A DNA stretch of 64,000 nt from Aplectana chamaeleonis (GCA_029168955.1 JAPDOI010000038.1:2879001-2943000); one strand, 5' to 3'; shown: positions 24,265 through 35,745, counted from the first letter of the stretch. Notes: generated by a model from the sequence alone, not told the origin. Translations and numbers: made by a program.

Positions 24265-24545
24265 AATATTTGTTGGCAGCAAATAGACACTGGAAGACTC
24301 CGTACTGCCGTTATCGGGGCGAAACTCCGCTCCGCAGTTGAGGACAGTCGCGGTTGCAGCATGCAGCACGCAGCACGCCGATAATCGTGCTGGACTAGCT
24401 CCCGACACAATGATCCCTTCTCCCAGCTAGATTATAATTGTGCTACATGCTGCAGCAGCGAGTCGCTGCAATCGCGGAGCGGATTTTCGGCCCCATAACG
24501 ACTGTACAAGCAGTTTCAACAGCTGACGTATGCCATTGAAAAGGC
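24265..24545. mobile_element. Palindromic MITE, ~280 bp
   Basis: CCGTTATCGGGGCGAAACTC followed by CGCTCCGCAGTTG is matched in reverse by GCGGAGCGGATTTTCGGCCCC and ATAACG near 24480-24500. GCAGCATGCAGCACG pairs with TGCTGCAGCAGCGAG. Confidence 0.75.
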
Positions 24546-24549
24546 TTAG

Positions 24550-25175
24550 AATCACTATCAACGAGCACATTCGATCCCACGAGGATTCGTTAATTAAAAC
24601 ACACGGGTACTGATCTCACAACACGATTAACACATTGAATTTCTTCTAGAAAGATAAGGAAGGGGACAAAGGAAGAAAATGCGAGAGCAAAAATGGAAGA
24701 TTGTAAAATGCAATAAATGCCATCATAAGCTGAGGAAACGTAGTAAAATGCCTCCTAATACGGAAGTTTTACTTGAAAAGTGTCAGCGGTTGGTAAGCAC
24801 GCGGAAGCAGCACGTATGCATTGCTCCCATTAGAATGGCGCGCATGAATGTCTAAAAGAAGCGCTCTAGATAAAAAGATTGTTGAGTCTTCATCATGAAG
24901 GTGTCTATCTGGTCACCAATGAAGTGAAAATGAGTGAAATTTTCAAGGGAAAAAAACGTGCAAGCACGACAGAACGATTTAGAGCGGCTGGTCTGCCAGC
25001 GCCAAATATAGTTATTCTTCATAAACACTAATTAAACAAAACTAAACCTCTCAAGCTAGATCGCGGCTGGAGCGATTTTGAGCTAAACACGCGGTAGGCT
25101 TGAAACGGGTAAGGCCTCGATCATAGTTGGCCGATCGGCGTAGCCCGGTCGATAATCACGAAAGACATGAATGTG
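24550..25175. other. No recognised feature
   Basis: Nothing beyond short ORFs and unique-looking sequence. Confidence 0.3.
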
Positions 25176-25177
25176 GT

Positions 25178-25630
25178 AAGGCCCCCGTCATAGTCGGTGG
25201 ATCCACTGAGTCCCATCGGGTCGATACGCACCGAATTCGTGGGAGACGGGTGCAAAAAATCAACCCACCGAGTCCGACTGCGACCGCCTGATGCCCACCG
25301 CAATCCACCCGGTCGATACTGATGGTTCTCATGCGTACAAGGGCGGGGCAAATGCACCCACTGAGTCCCGCTGCGTCCCAACCGAAATCATCCTCACCCC
25401 ATCTATCCAATGATGATTCTTAAAAATGGCTTACGAGTTGAAGACAAAGACATGTTGAAAACAAAAAAATAGTTATCAAACACGTTCCGATTCACAGCTG
25501 AGGTGATAATCGTCACTATCAATTGCATGTTTCGCAGAGGAACTGGTTGGCGCTGGGGCAACCCTACTCAGTCGGACTCATTCGGGCTCAGTCGGACTTA
25601 GCAGGTTTTTCGACGAAGTCTGACGGGCGT
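25178..25630. mobile_element. Non-autonomous TIR element, GGCCCCCGTCA ends, copy 2
   Basis: The ends are GGCCCCCGTCATAGTCGG and CGAAGTCTGACGGGCG. Its interior is the reverse complement of 3943-4442. The right-end words (ACTCATTCGGGCTCAGTCGG) match the left end of copy 1. Related palindromic words continue to about 25850. Confidence 0.8.
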
Positions 25631-26239
25631 CTAAGGTGGAAAAAACACCCGATGCGGCTGACTCGACCGATGTTCACATGATATAACAAAAGAAATGAAT
25701 GATGTCCATGATATCGTTGCACATAATTCATACATATTGACCGCGTCAGCCACAGCTGGCCACAACGGTGTTTTTTGCAACCTCCATCGTCTATGTTTTT
25801 CATACGTATCGACCAAGTTGGCCACGGCGATTTTTCTCTGACAGGGGCCTCGCTCCCTCATTCTGAGCCGGTCGAAGTAAAGCGTATCGGGTTTATCATT
25901 TCGAGATATCCTTATTTTGCCATGACCGACTGCCTTTGCTTGCTCCGCACGGACTCATCTGAGCGAACTGGACTTCAGATGTTGTTGATTGAACAAGCTC
26001 GTCATTTGCGGTTGGAAAGCCAGCCGTGTTGGGCTGTTCCAACTTTTTTGTGCGCTTCCCCAATCCCCACCCCCACTCCCAACTTTTGCTTATTTTTCAC
26101 TCTTTGGGACCAGATATACACTTTCATGATAGAAACCAATTTTTTTTTTATCACAACCCCTGCATCCGAGCATTAATGCGTTTTGAAAGAGAGCCATTTG
26201 ATTGGGAGCAACACATAAGCTTTGGTAAATCCCTAGTGA

Positions 26240-26375
26240 CCTGTAGACCTGATTATCATCAGCAGCGGAGCGGTGGGCTTTGGTGAAATACAATTAGTGA
26301 TAAGGAGTTTCCGACGAAAAAGCCACCGCTCTATGCTGTGATAATCGAAAACAGGAGTTCACTTTAAATGAAACA
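26240..26375. mobile_element. Hairpin MITE, family 2, second copy
   Basis: GATTATCATCAGCAGCGGAG, TTTCCGACGAAAAAGCCACC and GAAAACAGGAGTTCACTTTA are the reverse complement of words at 12490-12670. Confidence 0.7.
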
Positions 26376-26429
26376 GAATCTACCTGCCGCACGTGCATGC
26401 GTACTAACAGAGGACAAGTCTTCGAAAAA

Positions 26430-27060
26430 GTTTTGTACTGACCGCGGGATATAGTCGGGCCTACCGCGTGTGAGTGCGTACTAACCGCGGCCAATCCTAC
26501 GTGCAACATTTGTACCGACCGCGTGGCAAGACGTCTCGACCGCGCGGCGATGCGTACTAACCGCGTGGCTTGGCGTACTGATCGCGTGGGAATGCGTATT
26601 GACCGCGTGACAGTACGTTTCGACCGCGTGGCAGTGCGTACCGACCCCGTGACCATGCGTACCGACGGCGTGTCAAGGCGTCCCGAACACGTGGCAGTGC
26701 GTACCGACCGCGTGAAAATGCGTACTAATCGCGTGTCATTCCGTACCGACCGAGTGGCAGTATGTATCAAACGCGTGAAGATGCGTACCGACCGCGTCAC
26801 AGTGCGTATCGACCGCGTGTCAAAATGTGCCGACCGCGAGGCAAACCGTACTGATCGTGTGGCAGTGCGTACCGACCGCGCGACATAGCGTACCGACCGC
26901 GTGGCAAGACGTACTGACCGCTCCGCGATGCGTACTAACCGCGTGGGATTCCGTACTGACCGCGTGGCAGTGCGCATTGACCGCGCGGATTTGCGTACCG
27001 ACCGCGTGCAAATGGCGTTCCAAACGTCGCCCATCCCGCTGTCGGTACGCATTTTGTCCG
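26430..27060. repeat. 21-bp tandem minisatellite, core CGTACCGACCGCGTG
   Basis: From about 26509 to 27015 there are roughly 24 units of exactly 21 bp, preceded by looser copies from 26436. Each unit has a conserved 15-nt part, CGTACYGACCGCGTG, and about 6 variable bases. Because 21 is divisible by 3 and no unit has an indel, frames stay open on both strands (RTDRVAV-like on plus, TRSVRTA-like on minus). I therefore do not call the 252-codon minus ORF (26294-27052) a gene. Confidence 0.95.
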
Positions 27061-27219
27061 CCGTCGGTCCACCCCATTGTCTGAGTGGTTTTGAAATCGT
27101 GGAGCTTGCAGGTATCGGTATGCTAAAGGAAAAGAGATTTTCTTCGCAATTTTGGCAATTCTAAGTGGCCAAGAATTTGATGGTTGGGAAAAGACATTAT
27201 GAGGCTCGCATATCTTCCT

Positions 27220-27500
27220 GGCAGGCAGCGCGAGCTCCACCCGTTCACCCGTTCAACTGAGGTCGGGTATGGTTCAATGCCCGCAGAGATGCTTTGATAG
27301 CAGAACTGAGAGACCGAAGCGTCGCAGCCGGCGGCCTTCTCTCCGTCTCTGCGGGTGGCTACTCGTGCCTGCCTCTGCTCTCACAGGCTGTTAAGAGGGC
27401 CGCCACTATTGATGTTTTGACCGGGAGGCACAATATTGGTTGCAAAACGCCAGACGCGGGTAGGTTACGCCTCCTTCCTGCGCCTGCAGTTTGATGAATA
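27220..27500. repeat. Dispersed repeat R27, copy 1
   Basis: GTCTCTGCGGGTGGCTACTC, CTGCTCTCACAGG and GAGGCACAATATTGGTTGC recur with small changes at 27745-27990, 35930-36205 and 54570-54745. The nature of the element is unknown. Confidence 0.8.
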
Positions 27501-27529
27501 CGCCTACAGATCTCTGGCCGTATTCATAA

Positions 27530-27660
27530 AACTTTGGGATCCTCCGGCCCAAGAACCACTTAGAGTACTCGGCACGTAGACAGGAAGGTTCGCGGTTATC
27601 TGGCAGGGGAAAGGGAGGGTTCCTAGCCAACCTAGAGCGTGCACCGAGTAGGGTGTGGCT
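27530..27660 (-). repeat. Companion segment of R27, inverted
   Basis: On the minus strand GGTGCACGC, GGTTGGCTAGGAACC and CTTCCTGTCTACGTGCC correspond to plus-strand words at 35755-35850 (GGGTGCACGCCAGGCAGAC) and 53790-53900 (GGCGGGTTCCTAGCCACC). Confidence 0.6.
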
Positions 27661-27744
27661 GTCTGTTATGTCGATATCACGCGGCAGACAGTGATCAATA
27701 CCTCCTCGACAGCCACTGCGGGCACTTCCTCTCCACCCGCACAC

Positions 27745-27990
27745 TTGAGGTCGGGTATGCTATGCCCGCCGGAACGCTTTGCTAGCGGTGCTTAGAGGCA
27801 GCAGCCTCCTCCCCTTCGGTCTCCTCTTCGTCTCTGTGGGTGGCTACTCAGGACTGCCTCTACTCTCTAAGGTGGCGAAGAGGGAGTCGCAGCTATTGAA
27901 AGTTCGAACGGGAAGGCACAATATTGGTAGGACGCCTGGCGCGGGTAGGTTACGCCTCCTTTCCGCGCCTGCATTTCCATGAATGCGACC
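27745..27990. repeat. Dispersed repeat R27, copy 2
   Basis: It has the same word order as copy 1, with GAGGTCGGGTATGCTATGCC at its start and CGGGTAGGTTACGCCTCC near its end. Confidence 0.8.
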
Positions 27991-28014
27991 ACAGCCTTCT
28001 CATTGGAATAACAG

Positions 28015-28490
28015 AACAAGAGTTTTTATTGTGCGCGCAGTCCTTGATTCTATTTGAAGAACGCAAAGGTTCTATTCGAAAGACGAGAGAGCTGGGTCAT
28101 CATCTGTCATTTGAACACAGCTTGCCTACTGTAGGGTTTGCGTTCAAATGGTGGCTCCTGCATCATTTATTGATTTGTCATAGCGGGTGTGAGTGGCGCA
28201 AACTAAATCGTGCTCAGGGATGTGCGGTAATTGCCGTTTGCCGGTTGCCATCAGCCGGCCATTTTTGCACGATTTTTATCAATTATAGTTTGCCGTTTTT
28301 CCTATCACTTTCCAACAAAATTTGGTAGAAATAAGGTTATAGATAACAAGCGCCGCCATTCGAACGCAGAGCTTATACTAGGCAAGCTGCGCTCAAACGG
28401 CAAATGATGACCCAGCTCTCTCGTGTTTCGAATAGAACCTTTGCGTCCTTCAAATGGAATCTTCTAGAAAACAGTGCAATTTGGTTGGGA
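28015..28490. mobile_element. Palindromic element with TTGCCG loop
   Basis: AACGCAAAGGTTCTATTCGA and GAGAGAGCTGGGTCATCAT at the left pair with the complement of ATGATGACCCAGCTCTCTC and TCGAATAGAACCTTTGCGT at the right. The loop (28230-28310) contains GTAATTGCCGTTTGCCGG and CCGGCCATTTTTG. Confidence 0.85.
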
Positions 28491-28690
28491 TAAAATACTT
28501 GGAGTTTCTCTGTCAGCTTCCTTCAAAGGTTTATTTTTTCATGAACCATTTCGCATAGAGTCGAGTCCAATTTCCCTTTATTTTTATTCTGGACATGCTT
28601 CTAGAACTTGTCAAGTTAGGTCAGTTTTATTTGCTCCGATTTCGATTCAATCTGTGATTTCGTGGCATCATGCTAAAAAAGTACCCTATT

Positions 28691-28836
28691 CCGGGAGTGG
28701 CATGCATGAATGCGGCGGCCAGGGTAGGGAGGCGCAACGTCACGTGCACGCATCGCAACTTGAATTCAGGTCGTGGCGCGAGCGGGCGGCGTAGCGCTCC
28801 CTGACCCTGGCTGCCGCATATGCATGCCACTCCGGG
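28691..28836. mobile_element. 146-bp palindromic MITE, ATGCATG-type ends
   Basis: CCGGGAGTGGCATGCATGAA at the left is mirrored by TATGCATGCCACTCCGGG at the right. GCCAGGGTAGGGAG and CTCCCTGACCCTGGC pair inside. Confidence 0.9.
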
Positions 28837-29029
28837 TGCTATCGCAAACGGATGGGGAGCACTTCATCATCGCACTCAACCACGCCCACTTCCTTGTGCT
28901 GCACCACATCCAAAATGAGGACAGTCGTTGCGCCGCAGAAAAATGGGCGCTGGTAAGTACTATACCATAGTGGCCCTTCCCGCTGCAAAAGCGCCCAACT
29001 TTCGGTTGGTCGGCTCCTCAGGCACCCCC

Positions 29030-29190
29030 CTGGGCGAAGCTTCAGTGAAATTTAAGATTTTGGCCAAACTACCAGACGTGCTGTAATCTTCCCTTACCCG
29101 AAAATTGACCTCAAATTCGTGTTCAGTGCTTCTTAGATCTCCTCTGGGCAAAGTTACAGTCAAATCTTAGACTTTCGCCAGGCGAGGATG
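29030..29190. repeat. Dispersed repeat, partial copy of the 740-1335 family
   Basis: CTCAAATTCGTGTTCAGTGC and CAGTCAAATCTTAGACTTTC match the family at 950-1010. Confidence 0.55.
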
Positions 29191-29207
29191 TACGTTTCAA
29201 ATACTAA

Positions 29208-29764
29208 TTAAAGGCAGTGGTCGTGATGAAATGTGAATGTCGTCTTTTTCTCTCTAAATCCTTTTCTGAGTCTCGAGTAGTAGGACCTATAAGAGAAATC
29301 GCTAAAAAACCACTGTTTTGGGTTAAATTTAAAGCCTGAACTTTCTTGTCTTTTGATGGTGGACGAGCCCACTACACATCATCGGCATCGATGATCTCTT
29401 ATATCAAAAATATCAGCTGGCTTGAAATTGAATTTCAATCAATGAACCTTCGGATTTATGAACACATCTAGTCAAAAACATTTACTGAAGTGCTTTCTTT
29501 CATTGCTCAACTGTTTTTATTAGGTATAATTTTTTTATTTGTTTTTTCCACTGAACGTCGATGATTTTTGACTGCTCCGCATGAGACGGCTATCATTTTG
29601 GTCGGCGCTGTGCACTTGTGCACGAATCGGCTTCTTTGGGTTCTAAAACTGTAATTCTAGCCCGTTTTTCACCGCGCTACCTTCATCGTTTTCAGCTGTT
29701 TTTGATCTAAGCTGATTTTAGTAGATTTTTCAATAACATTTTTCATCGTGACCACTGCCTTTAA
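29208..29764. mobile_element. TTAA-type element, AAGGCAGTGGTC ends, copy 1 (557 bp)
   Basis: TTAAAGGCAGTGGTCGTGAT at the left is the inverted copy of ATCGTGACCACTGCCTTTAA at the right, with TTAA at both outer edges. The interior (GGACGAGCCCACTAC, CATCGGCATCGATGATCTC, GTGCACTTGTGCACGAATCG) recurs in the 42.4-kb and 62.3-kb copies. No transposase is present. Confidence 0.9.
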
Positions 29765-29769
29765 GAGCA

Positions 29770-30195
29770 ATGGCGGTCGATGAAAAGATTCGCAATAACG
29801 TGAGAATTTCGCCCTCTTCGGGGGGGGGGGAGTCTCGAAAAAAATTGGAACTTCCAATTCCCAAGGCGAAATCGGGAACGTTTCGCATCCTCGTGAGGAC
29901 TTACCAAATTGCTTATGGTATATGGAAGTTTGACTTGGTACCCCCTCATGTGCAGTTGTTCCCAATACCGAAATCTTTCGAGAAGCCAAAAACGTTATGT
30001 ATTAATTTTTTCCATGGTAAGTGATTGTTCTGGATCGAGTGTGCTGCCGCCCGTGCCAGGGTCAGACCCATATTCTGCCGCGCTCATCAAGGTGGGCTTT
30101 TTTCCATTAATATTTCATTCTATCCTCCGATATTTTTTAGGTCAAACTAGCTGTTTTTGCATCCAGGCTACACCCCTTATTCAACGCGTCCTTCC
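29770..30195. other. No gene recognised
   Basis: Opposed ORFs at 29669-29989 and 29770-30024 shadow each other. Neither has a motif. Confidence 0.3.
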
Positions 30196-30199
30196 AAGG

Positions 30200-32000
30200 T
30201 TGGTTCGATGTTCCGTTTTTCATTTCTCTCCGTTCTTTTTCGATTTTCACGTTGTCCGTTTTTCTTATTTCCGCCAATTGTCCTTATCCGGAGTAGTGCA
30301 TTCGCGGTGTCAGACAATGTTTTTCTATGCAAACCATGCTTCTTCGTACCGCTTACGTTGCCATCTGAAGACCATGCATCCATAGACGTTTGCCCAATGT
30401 AAAGTTGAAGCAGATAGGAAAACTGCAGCTGTGAAGAAAGCCAACGATTAAGTCGAAAGCCCCAGGAGAGCGTTCGCCCTGTCGCAACATAGCGAGCTGC
30501 CAGTGAAGAAGTCGCGTGAGAGCAGCCCTGTAAGCGAAATGAATATGTTGAAAGATCTGGGCCATCCTACGGTTTATATGCGCTTCCACTCTGCCGTGAT
30601 TAATCGCGGGAAATCCTGGATTCAAACCTTCTCGCACCACAACTCCGATTCAAATCAAGGACACATTTCATCTTTTCGATTAGTACTCGCTGAAAATGAA
30701 ACCAATGTCGGATGAAGCCAGTCATGATAGCTTAGCCTGAGATTCATGATTGTTGTCTGGGAACAATCACTCATTGCTGGCATTAACTGCTCACTTTGTG
30801 GATTCGAAGGAATTCCCGAGATTGTTGTTGTGGGTGCAATACCGCTTAAGGTAGGGCGCATGACAGAGGTGAACGTGTTCGGAATACCGAACTGTTTGTG
30901 AGGGATGGTTCATTTGTTTGTGTGGGGTGGTGATGCTGCAATGAGAAAAACTAGGGATCTGCTTGGGATCAAAAGTTTGATCCGCTTCGCACATAAACTC
31001 CAACTGTTGAGCTGAACAAGTTCATGTCCTAGTCACACATTCCTGCATCATGCTCGTACTTTTGGCTGTGAAAGATGGCTAAAAATCGAGATTGTAGACT
31101 GTGGTGCAAGTTACCACTGCGCAATGTACCAAAATTGTGCGAAAATTACAAAAAATCTGTCTCGCTGAAGATGAACTCGAAGCATGTCAGAGATTATGCG
31201 ATCTGCTCGGAAAGACGCTGTGAAAGGTAAATTCTTTTTCTTTTCCGTATTCAAGAGGAGGTTGAAGGCTGTGGCGTGAGGTCTTTGCCCGTGCGCTTTT
31301 CCGACATAGCTGACATTCAAAGCGTTATATTGTTTAGGACATCGAAGTTCGATTGATTTCGTTCTACGATATGTTGCCCCAATTTCTAGGCAACCGAAAG
31401 GCAGTCAAACCATTTTTGGTAGGATAACGCGCAACACCATCAGCTGGGCGAGTTCGACTGAAGAGAGGTGAAAAAATGTTCTGAAGCTACTCGCAAGCGC
31501 AACCAAGCTTGTTTAGCACATATATCGATCGTGCTCCCACTTTACAGAGTCATCATAAAACGCCTTCACGAGGAGAGCTCAGGACTCAAAACTATCAAGG
31601 ATGCAATAGTCAGCTAATTTATTCCTAAGTTGAGCGAAACTGGGAATAAAGAATAATTCACGGCTACACTTCTCGCTCCGAGATTCAAAGAAACCTTTTA
31701 CTCCAATAAGCGCGATTATCTCATGATGAAAGTGGAGCAGCATGGTTATGAAATAGGCGGTGTCGGCGATCCTTCATGCTCCAGTGAAGTCGAAGAAAAG
31801 AACGACGGGAACCCTTACCATTCCTTCTGGTAGGACGAGGCCCTCAAGAGTGCTACTACTCCAGATGCGAGCCCGAGCATGCTGAGCATTGACGTCAAGT
31901 CCTATGCAGTCGCTGTAGTCGATTTTGGTAATGCATCCCAATGGATTTACTTGTTTTTGATTTTGATTCACAAGTCTCCACATTTTCTAGACAATCATTG
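30200..32000 (+). pseudogene. hAT-type transposon remnant (BED finger to transposase core)
   Basis: At about 30310-30372, NVFLCKPC and, one frame away, LRCHLKTMHP give the CxxC...HxxxxH spacing of a BED zinc finger. About 31500-31720 reads LPLYRVIIKRLHEES, LKTIKDAIVS, LIPKLSETG and FTATLLAPRFKETFYSNK, the typical hAT order (a Lys-rich helix, then ATLLDPRFK). Stops and frameshifts interrupt it throughout, so it is dead. I could not identify terminal repeats. Confidence 0.7.
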
Positions 32001-32394
32001 TCGGTATAGCTTGCTATAGGTAGAAGTTCCAGAGATTTCGTATTAGACGACACACTAGGGCATGACGCCGTGATACTGGCATTTTTTTTACCGTTGGAGC
32101 CTTAGCATGATTTATCATCAATTACTATCGACTCAGCTTTTCATGTCGATATTATGAAGAATGAGCGGCTTTCGATGCTTATTACTTGATATTCGCCGCT
32201 CCATTTTTTACAGAACCACCACTTCGTTTCCCTGATGGCTAGAAAAGTGCCGTGCCAAGTGGAAATTTAAGCTTGCAGATCGCAACTACTTGGTGTAACC
32301 AACAGAGCGGTTGCTCACTTTAAACCATCGCAATTATCATAGTGTCATGCTGGAGTGGGTCTTCTTGTCTGAACGAACCCCAATACTCCGTTTT

Positions 32395-33704
32395 TTTTAG
32401 GCTTGGGCAATCAACATAGAGTGCAGGTATCGTAGTGCTTTCCGTGCACTAACTCGGATTTCTACTATAACAAACATGTATAGGTTTGTGCATAATGTTG
32501 TGAACACAACACAATCACAAGATTTCGAAATGTCCTCCATCTCCTCGGGTACTGGTAAGACGTTTGCTTGTAAATGCTTAGCAGCATTCTCGCAGGTAGT
32601 CGTCATCGATCTCAACCCAGAATTTTCGGAGTACAGGTTTCAGAGAGTCCAAATTTGTAGAACGAGATCCATAGACCTCCGATTCGATCAAAGATCGCAT
32701 TGAGAAGTCAAGAAGACTTAGGTCCGGTGAACAATATAGCCAAACTTGATGCGAGATGAGGCCAGAAAGCCCGCGACGGTACCACTCCCGAAGGGACTTC
32801 ACATTGTGCGCTTGCTAGAAGTCCTGTAGGGAAGCAGCAGGGTCTGGTGTCGATATCAGAGATTGTTCAAGGCTTTCAATTGTCTTCGTGGATTGCTTGC
32901 TTGTGAATTTCCCTGTTAATTTCGACAACAGAATCCGTAGAAACGAGAGAAGTTTCGCCGTCGCTCGTGAATGGTCTCCAACCCACGATAAAAGTGAGAT
33001 GAGCTGTCCTTCGAATGATTTTTACCGTAATATGGCTGCTTCGATGCTTCTGGTGACAAACCTGAAGTTTTGTAGCTTTATAATCTGCCCCACTTCAAGG
33101 AGTTCCTCATTTGAAAAGAGAATGGCGCGGTGCGAGACTGCTGTGAAAGGACGCGAAGGCCTCACAACTTTTTCAAATCATTGCAGCTTGTCTTCAGAGA
33201 GCAATTGAGAATTTTTCAAACGATACTGGCAATGGGCCATCACCTTTACGTTGACTCTCAACATGCTTGCCGAAGTGAAATTCATATCTTTAAACTATTT
33301 CTTCCTTGCTCATCGCGATTTTGATCAATTCGATTTCGAACGTTTTAAATGTTCCACGAGGTGGAAACACTGACCTTTCTACCTCTGCCGACTTTGCCCG
33401 AGAGTAAACCAAACTGAACGAGACGGCTGTTTGTCTTCTAGATAGTTTTTGAGTGCAAGGAGAGCGAAGCGGCGATGCTTCTCTAAGTGTGTCCCTCATT
33501 GTGCATTGCGACGACGGCACTGCGCATCGGATCAGCTTCCATTACGCTGTTCACGGGAACAATATCAACTAAGTAGCGTTGGAAACGGAGAGTTAACATA
33601 TGAAAGCACCTAATATTTCGAAAAGACAAGAAATCGGATGCTGAACTTTTCGATGGAGGCGAAGTGAAGCAGCGCGCCCATAATTTTGGAACACCCTGTA
33701 GTAA
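32395..33704 (-). mobile_element. Tc1/mariner-superfamily element, copy 1, decayed
   Basis: The sequence is colinear with 38685-39962. The minus-strand frame at 32578-32802 reads WLYCSPDLSLLDFSMRSL and then [20 protein letters not shown], the end of a Tc1/mariner transposase (SPDLNPLDYS motif, then the final helices). The outer end CGCCCATAATTTTGGAACAC at 33704 is intact; the 32.4-kb end has decayed. Stops and shifts elsewhere show that it cannot encode active transposase. Confidence 0.82.
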
Positions 33705-34760
33705 TGAGAAAAAGGCGAAAAAAAAAACGCGTTTTTGTGTCTTTTCGCCCGTCATGCAAATGTTATGACTGCTCTCGTACTGACTAGCGTAGATCAAAAC
33801 GAAATAAAACTGGTGATAACAATGTTATGACCAAAATGACATGTTCATTGGTGTGGAAAATCCAAACACGCAGCTCTTTACGAATTCCCACAGGGCTGAG
33901 TTCATGTGAAACCAGCTAAATACGAGATAAGGATACTTCGCATCTTCCTTATCTTGCACCATGTAAATACGCGTCAGAAAACATGACGCAGTAGAGAAAA
34001 GAGGGAAAAGATCATTTTCATAGGAGAAGGCGTTAGAAGAAATAAAGAGAACGTTCATGCTCTCGTTTGAAAGAAATGAGTTTCTTGTGTGATCCACGCT
34101 GAACAGCCACATTTGAAAACGGGGCAACCAAGACTTGATGTTTTTAATTTCTGTGGCGTAAAATGGATCAATTGCTGAGCAAGATGTACTTCTGTTATTC
34201 TGAAGCTTTAGAAATGGATTCGCTTGCGTCTTTTGTGAACTTCCCTTATATTTCCTCTTGTTTTATTAAAGAGCTTTTGCAATCAACACCTGTGAGACGA
34301 GAATACACTGGGGTAAACACACTTCGTAGCACTGAGCACATCAAATGAGCTATTGCGTTTGTCTGGCGTACTGATGCGGAACTCTTTTTCACTCTTCCTA
34401 ATAATTTCCGCTCTTCTGAAGTCTTTGTCAATGAAGGTGTCCCTGCACCTCTATTGACTATTCAACCTATGTTAAGCATTGAGTGAAGCTTGAGATTTTT
34501 TCGAAACTACGCCACAAAGGACGGGAAACAGGAGAACTCTGTAGCGCATGAATTTGTCATTCGTGGGCGGGTAGTAGTCACCAAGAATATTAAGAAAAGT
34601 TTTGCTGTTTAGTTCAGTGGTTGGACCCTTCTTCACGCATGCTTAATCATCGTCACCGCAAGCGCAGCTGGCCGTCAAACGTTGGACGGGCGGTTAACTA
34701 TGCTTTGCATAAAAGGAAGTGGAAAAACGCTGGATCCGTCGCTGGTCTTCTGCTCACTTT
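33705..34760. other. No gene recognised
   Basis: Two adjoining ORFs (33825-34127 minus and 34163-34348 plus, the latter with an open continuation to about 34600 after stops) have no recognised motif. They may be remnants of an unknown gene or element. Confidence 0.3.
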
Positions 34761-34763
34761 CAT

Positions 34764-35076
34764 AAATTTGTGGTGTGCCCGAATGAGAATGGCGGCCCAC
34801 GCGGCCGGCGTGCTTGGCAGGCGGCCGTCGCATGTGCCGCCCTGGGACGAGTGTTAGATTTCAACGACGGCCGTCCCCTCTCCCCCCATCTACAGAGCTG
34901 ATTGATCGACGCAGTGCTTGCTGCCAGCCGGTGCCGGCCCCGTTCGTAGTCGATGTCGGTGGGGACTTTTCGCATGCTCGTCCGAGAGCGGCGAACGCGA
35001 CGGCCGCCTGCCCAGCACGCCGACCGCATGGGCAGCCATTCTCATTCGGGCGCACCTTACTTTGTGCACCACGAAC
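34764..35076. mobile_element. GC-rich palindromic element, ~310 bp
   Basis: TGTGCCCGAATGAGAATGGC and GCGTGCTTGGCAGGCGGCC at the left are mirrored by GGCCGCCTGCCCAGCACGC and CCATTCTCATTCGGGCGCAC at the right. Six overlapping ORFs here come from the GC-rich arms. Confidence 0.88.
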
Positions 35077-35745
35077 TTCATTCGACACACTTCCTATCGG
35101 GCTTGTCATGTAGAATTCTCGTTATCAATTATATTTCGCCATGAACGACGGCTCCTCTGCTTACTCCTCCCGGACTCAACTCCTCCCGAACTCATAAGAG
35201 CGGGCGAGGCTATAGATTCTTCGGTCTATTGAGGCTTAACAGCAAGCGAGTCCTTCTGAAACTCACGTTTTGGGCCTGTAAGCGTGCGGAAGTTGGCCTC
35301 AATGCGTGCGTGATTCTTTGTCATGCAGAAAAAAACATGACCTGGCCGTCGTGGTACTTTGATGAATGGCTGAGGCGGTCATGGAGCATCTTATAATAGT
35401 ACCAGCTGTTCATGCCGCATAGAACGAAATCGATTACAATTCGCACATAAGAAAGACGATGTCGTTCATCTTGTTTTCTCATCGCTTTTTCTCAGAAATT
35501 TTGCCTTGAAGACAGTTTTTTTTTCATTCCTCGAATTCCACCAACAGTGTGTTCAACCGTCTGGATCATAGAGTTTTTACACTGTATTATAAAAAAATCT
35601 AAACTTCAGGGGCAGTTTTTTTCCAATTTCCTGGACCGAGAATTTCGCAACCCACATAGGTTCATTGGGTGGCTTTCTGTAGGAGCAAACTGCCGTCTTG
35701 TGATCATGAAACCCTGGGAGCTTCCCGGGAAAGTCCAAAGTTAAC
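35077..35745. other. No recognised feature
   Basis: Short ORFs only. Confidence 0.3.

Noticed and set aside
26294..27052. 252-codon minus-strand ORF with heptad-like TRSVRTA repeats
   Set aside because: It is the translation of the 21-bp minisatellite. Frames on both strands stay open for the same reason, and the conserved unit is a DNA core rather than a codon pattern.
29909..30385. 158-codon plus-strand ORF
   Set aside because: Only its last part (CHLKTMH) matches anything, namely the finger of a decayed hAT element. The rest has no domain and crosses a frameshift.
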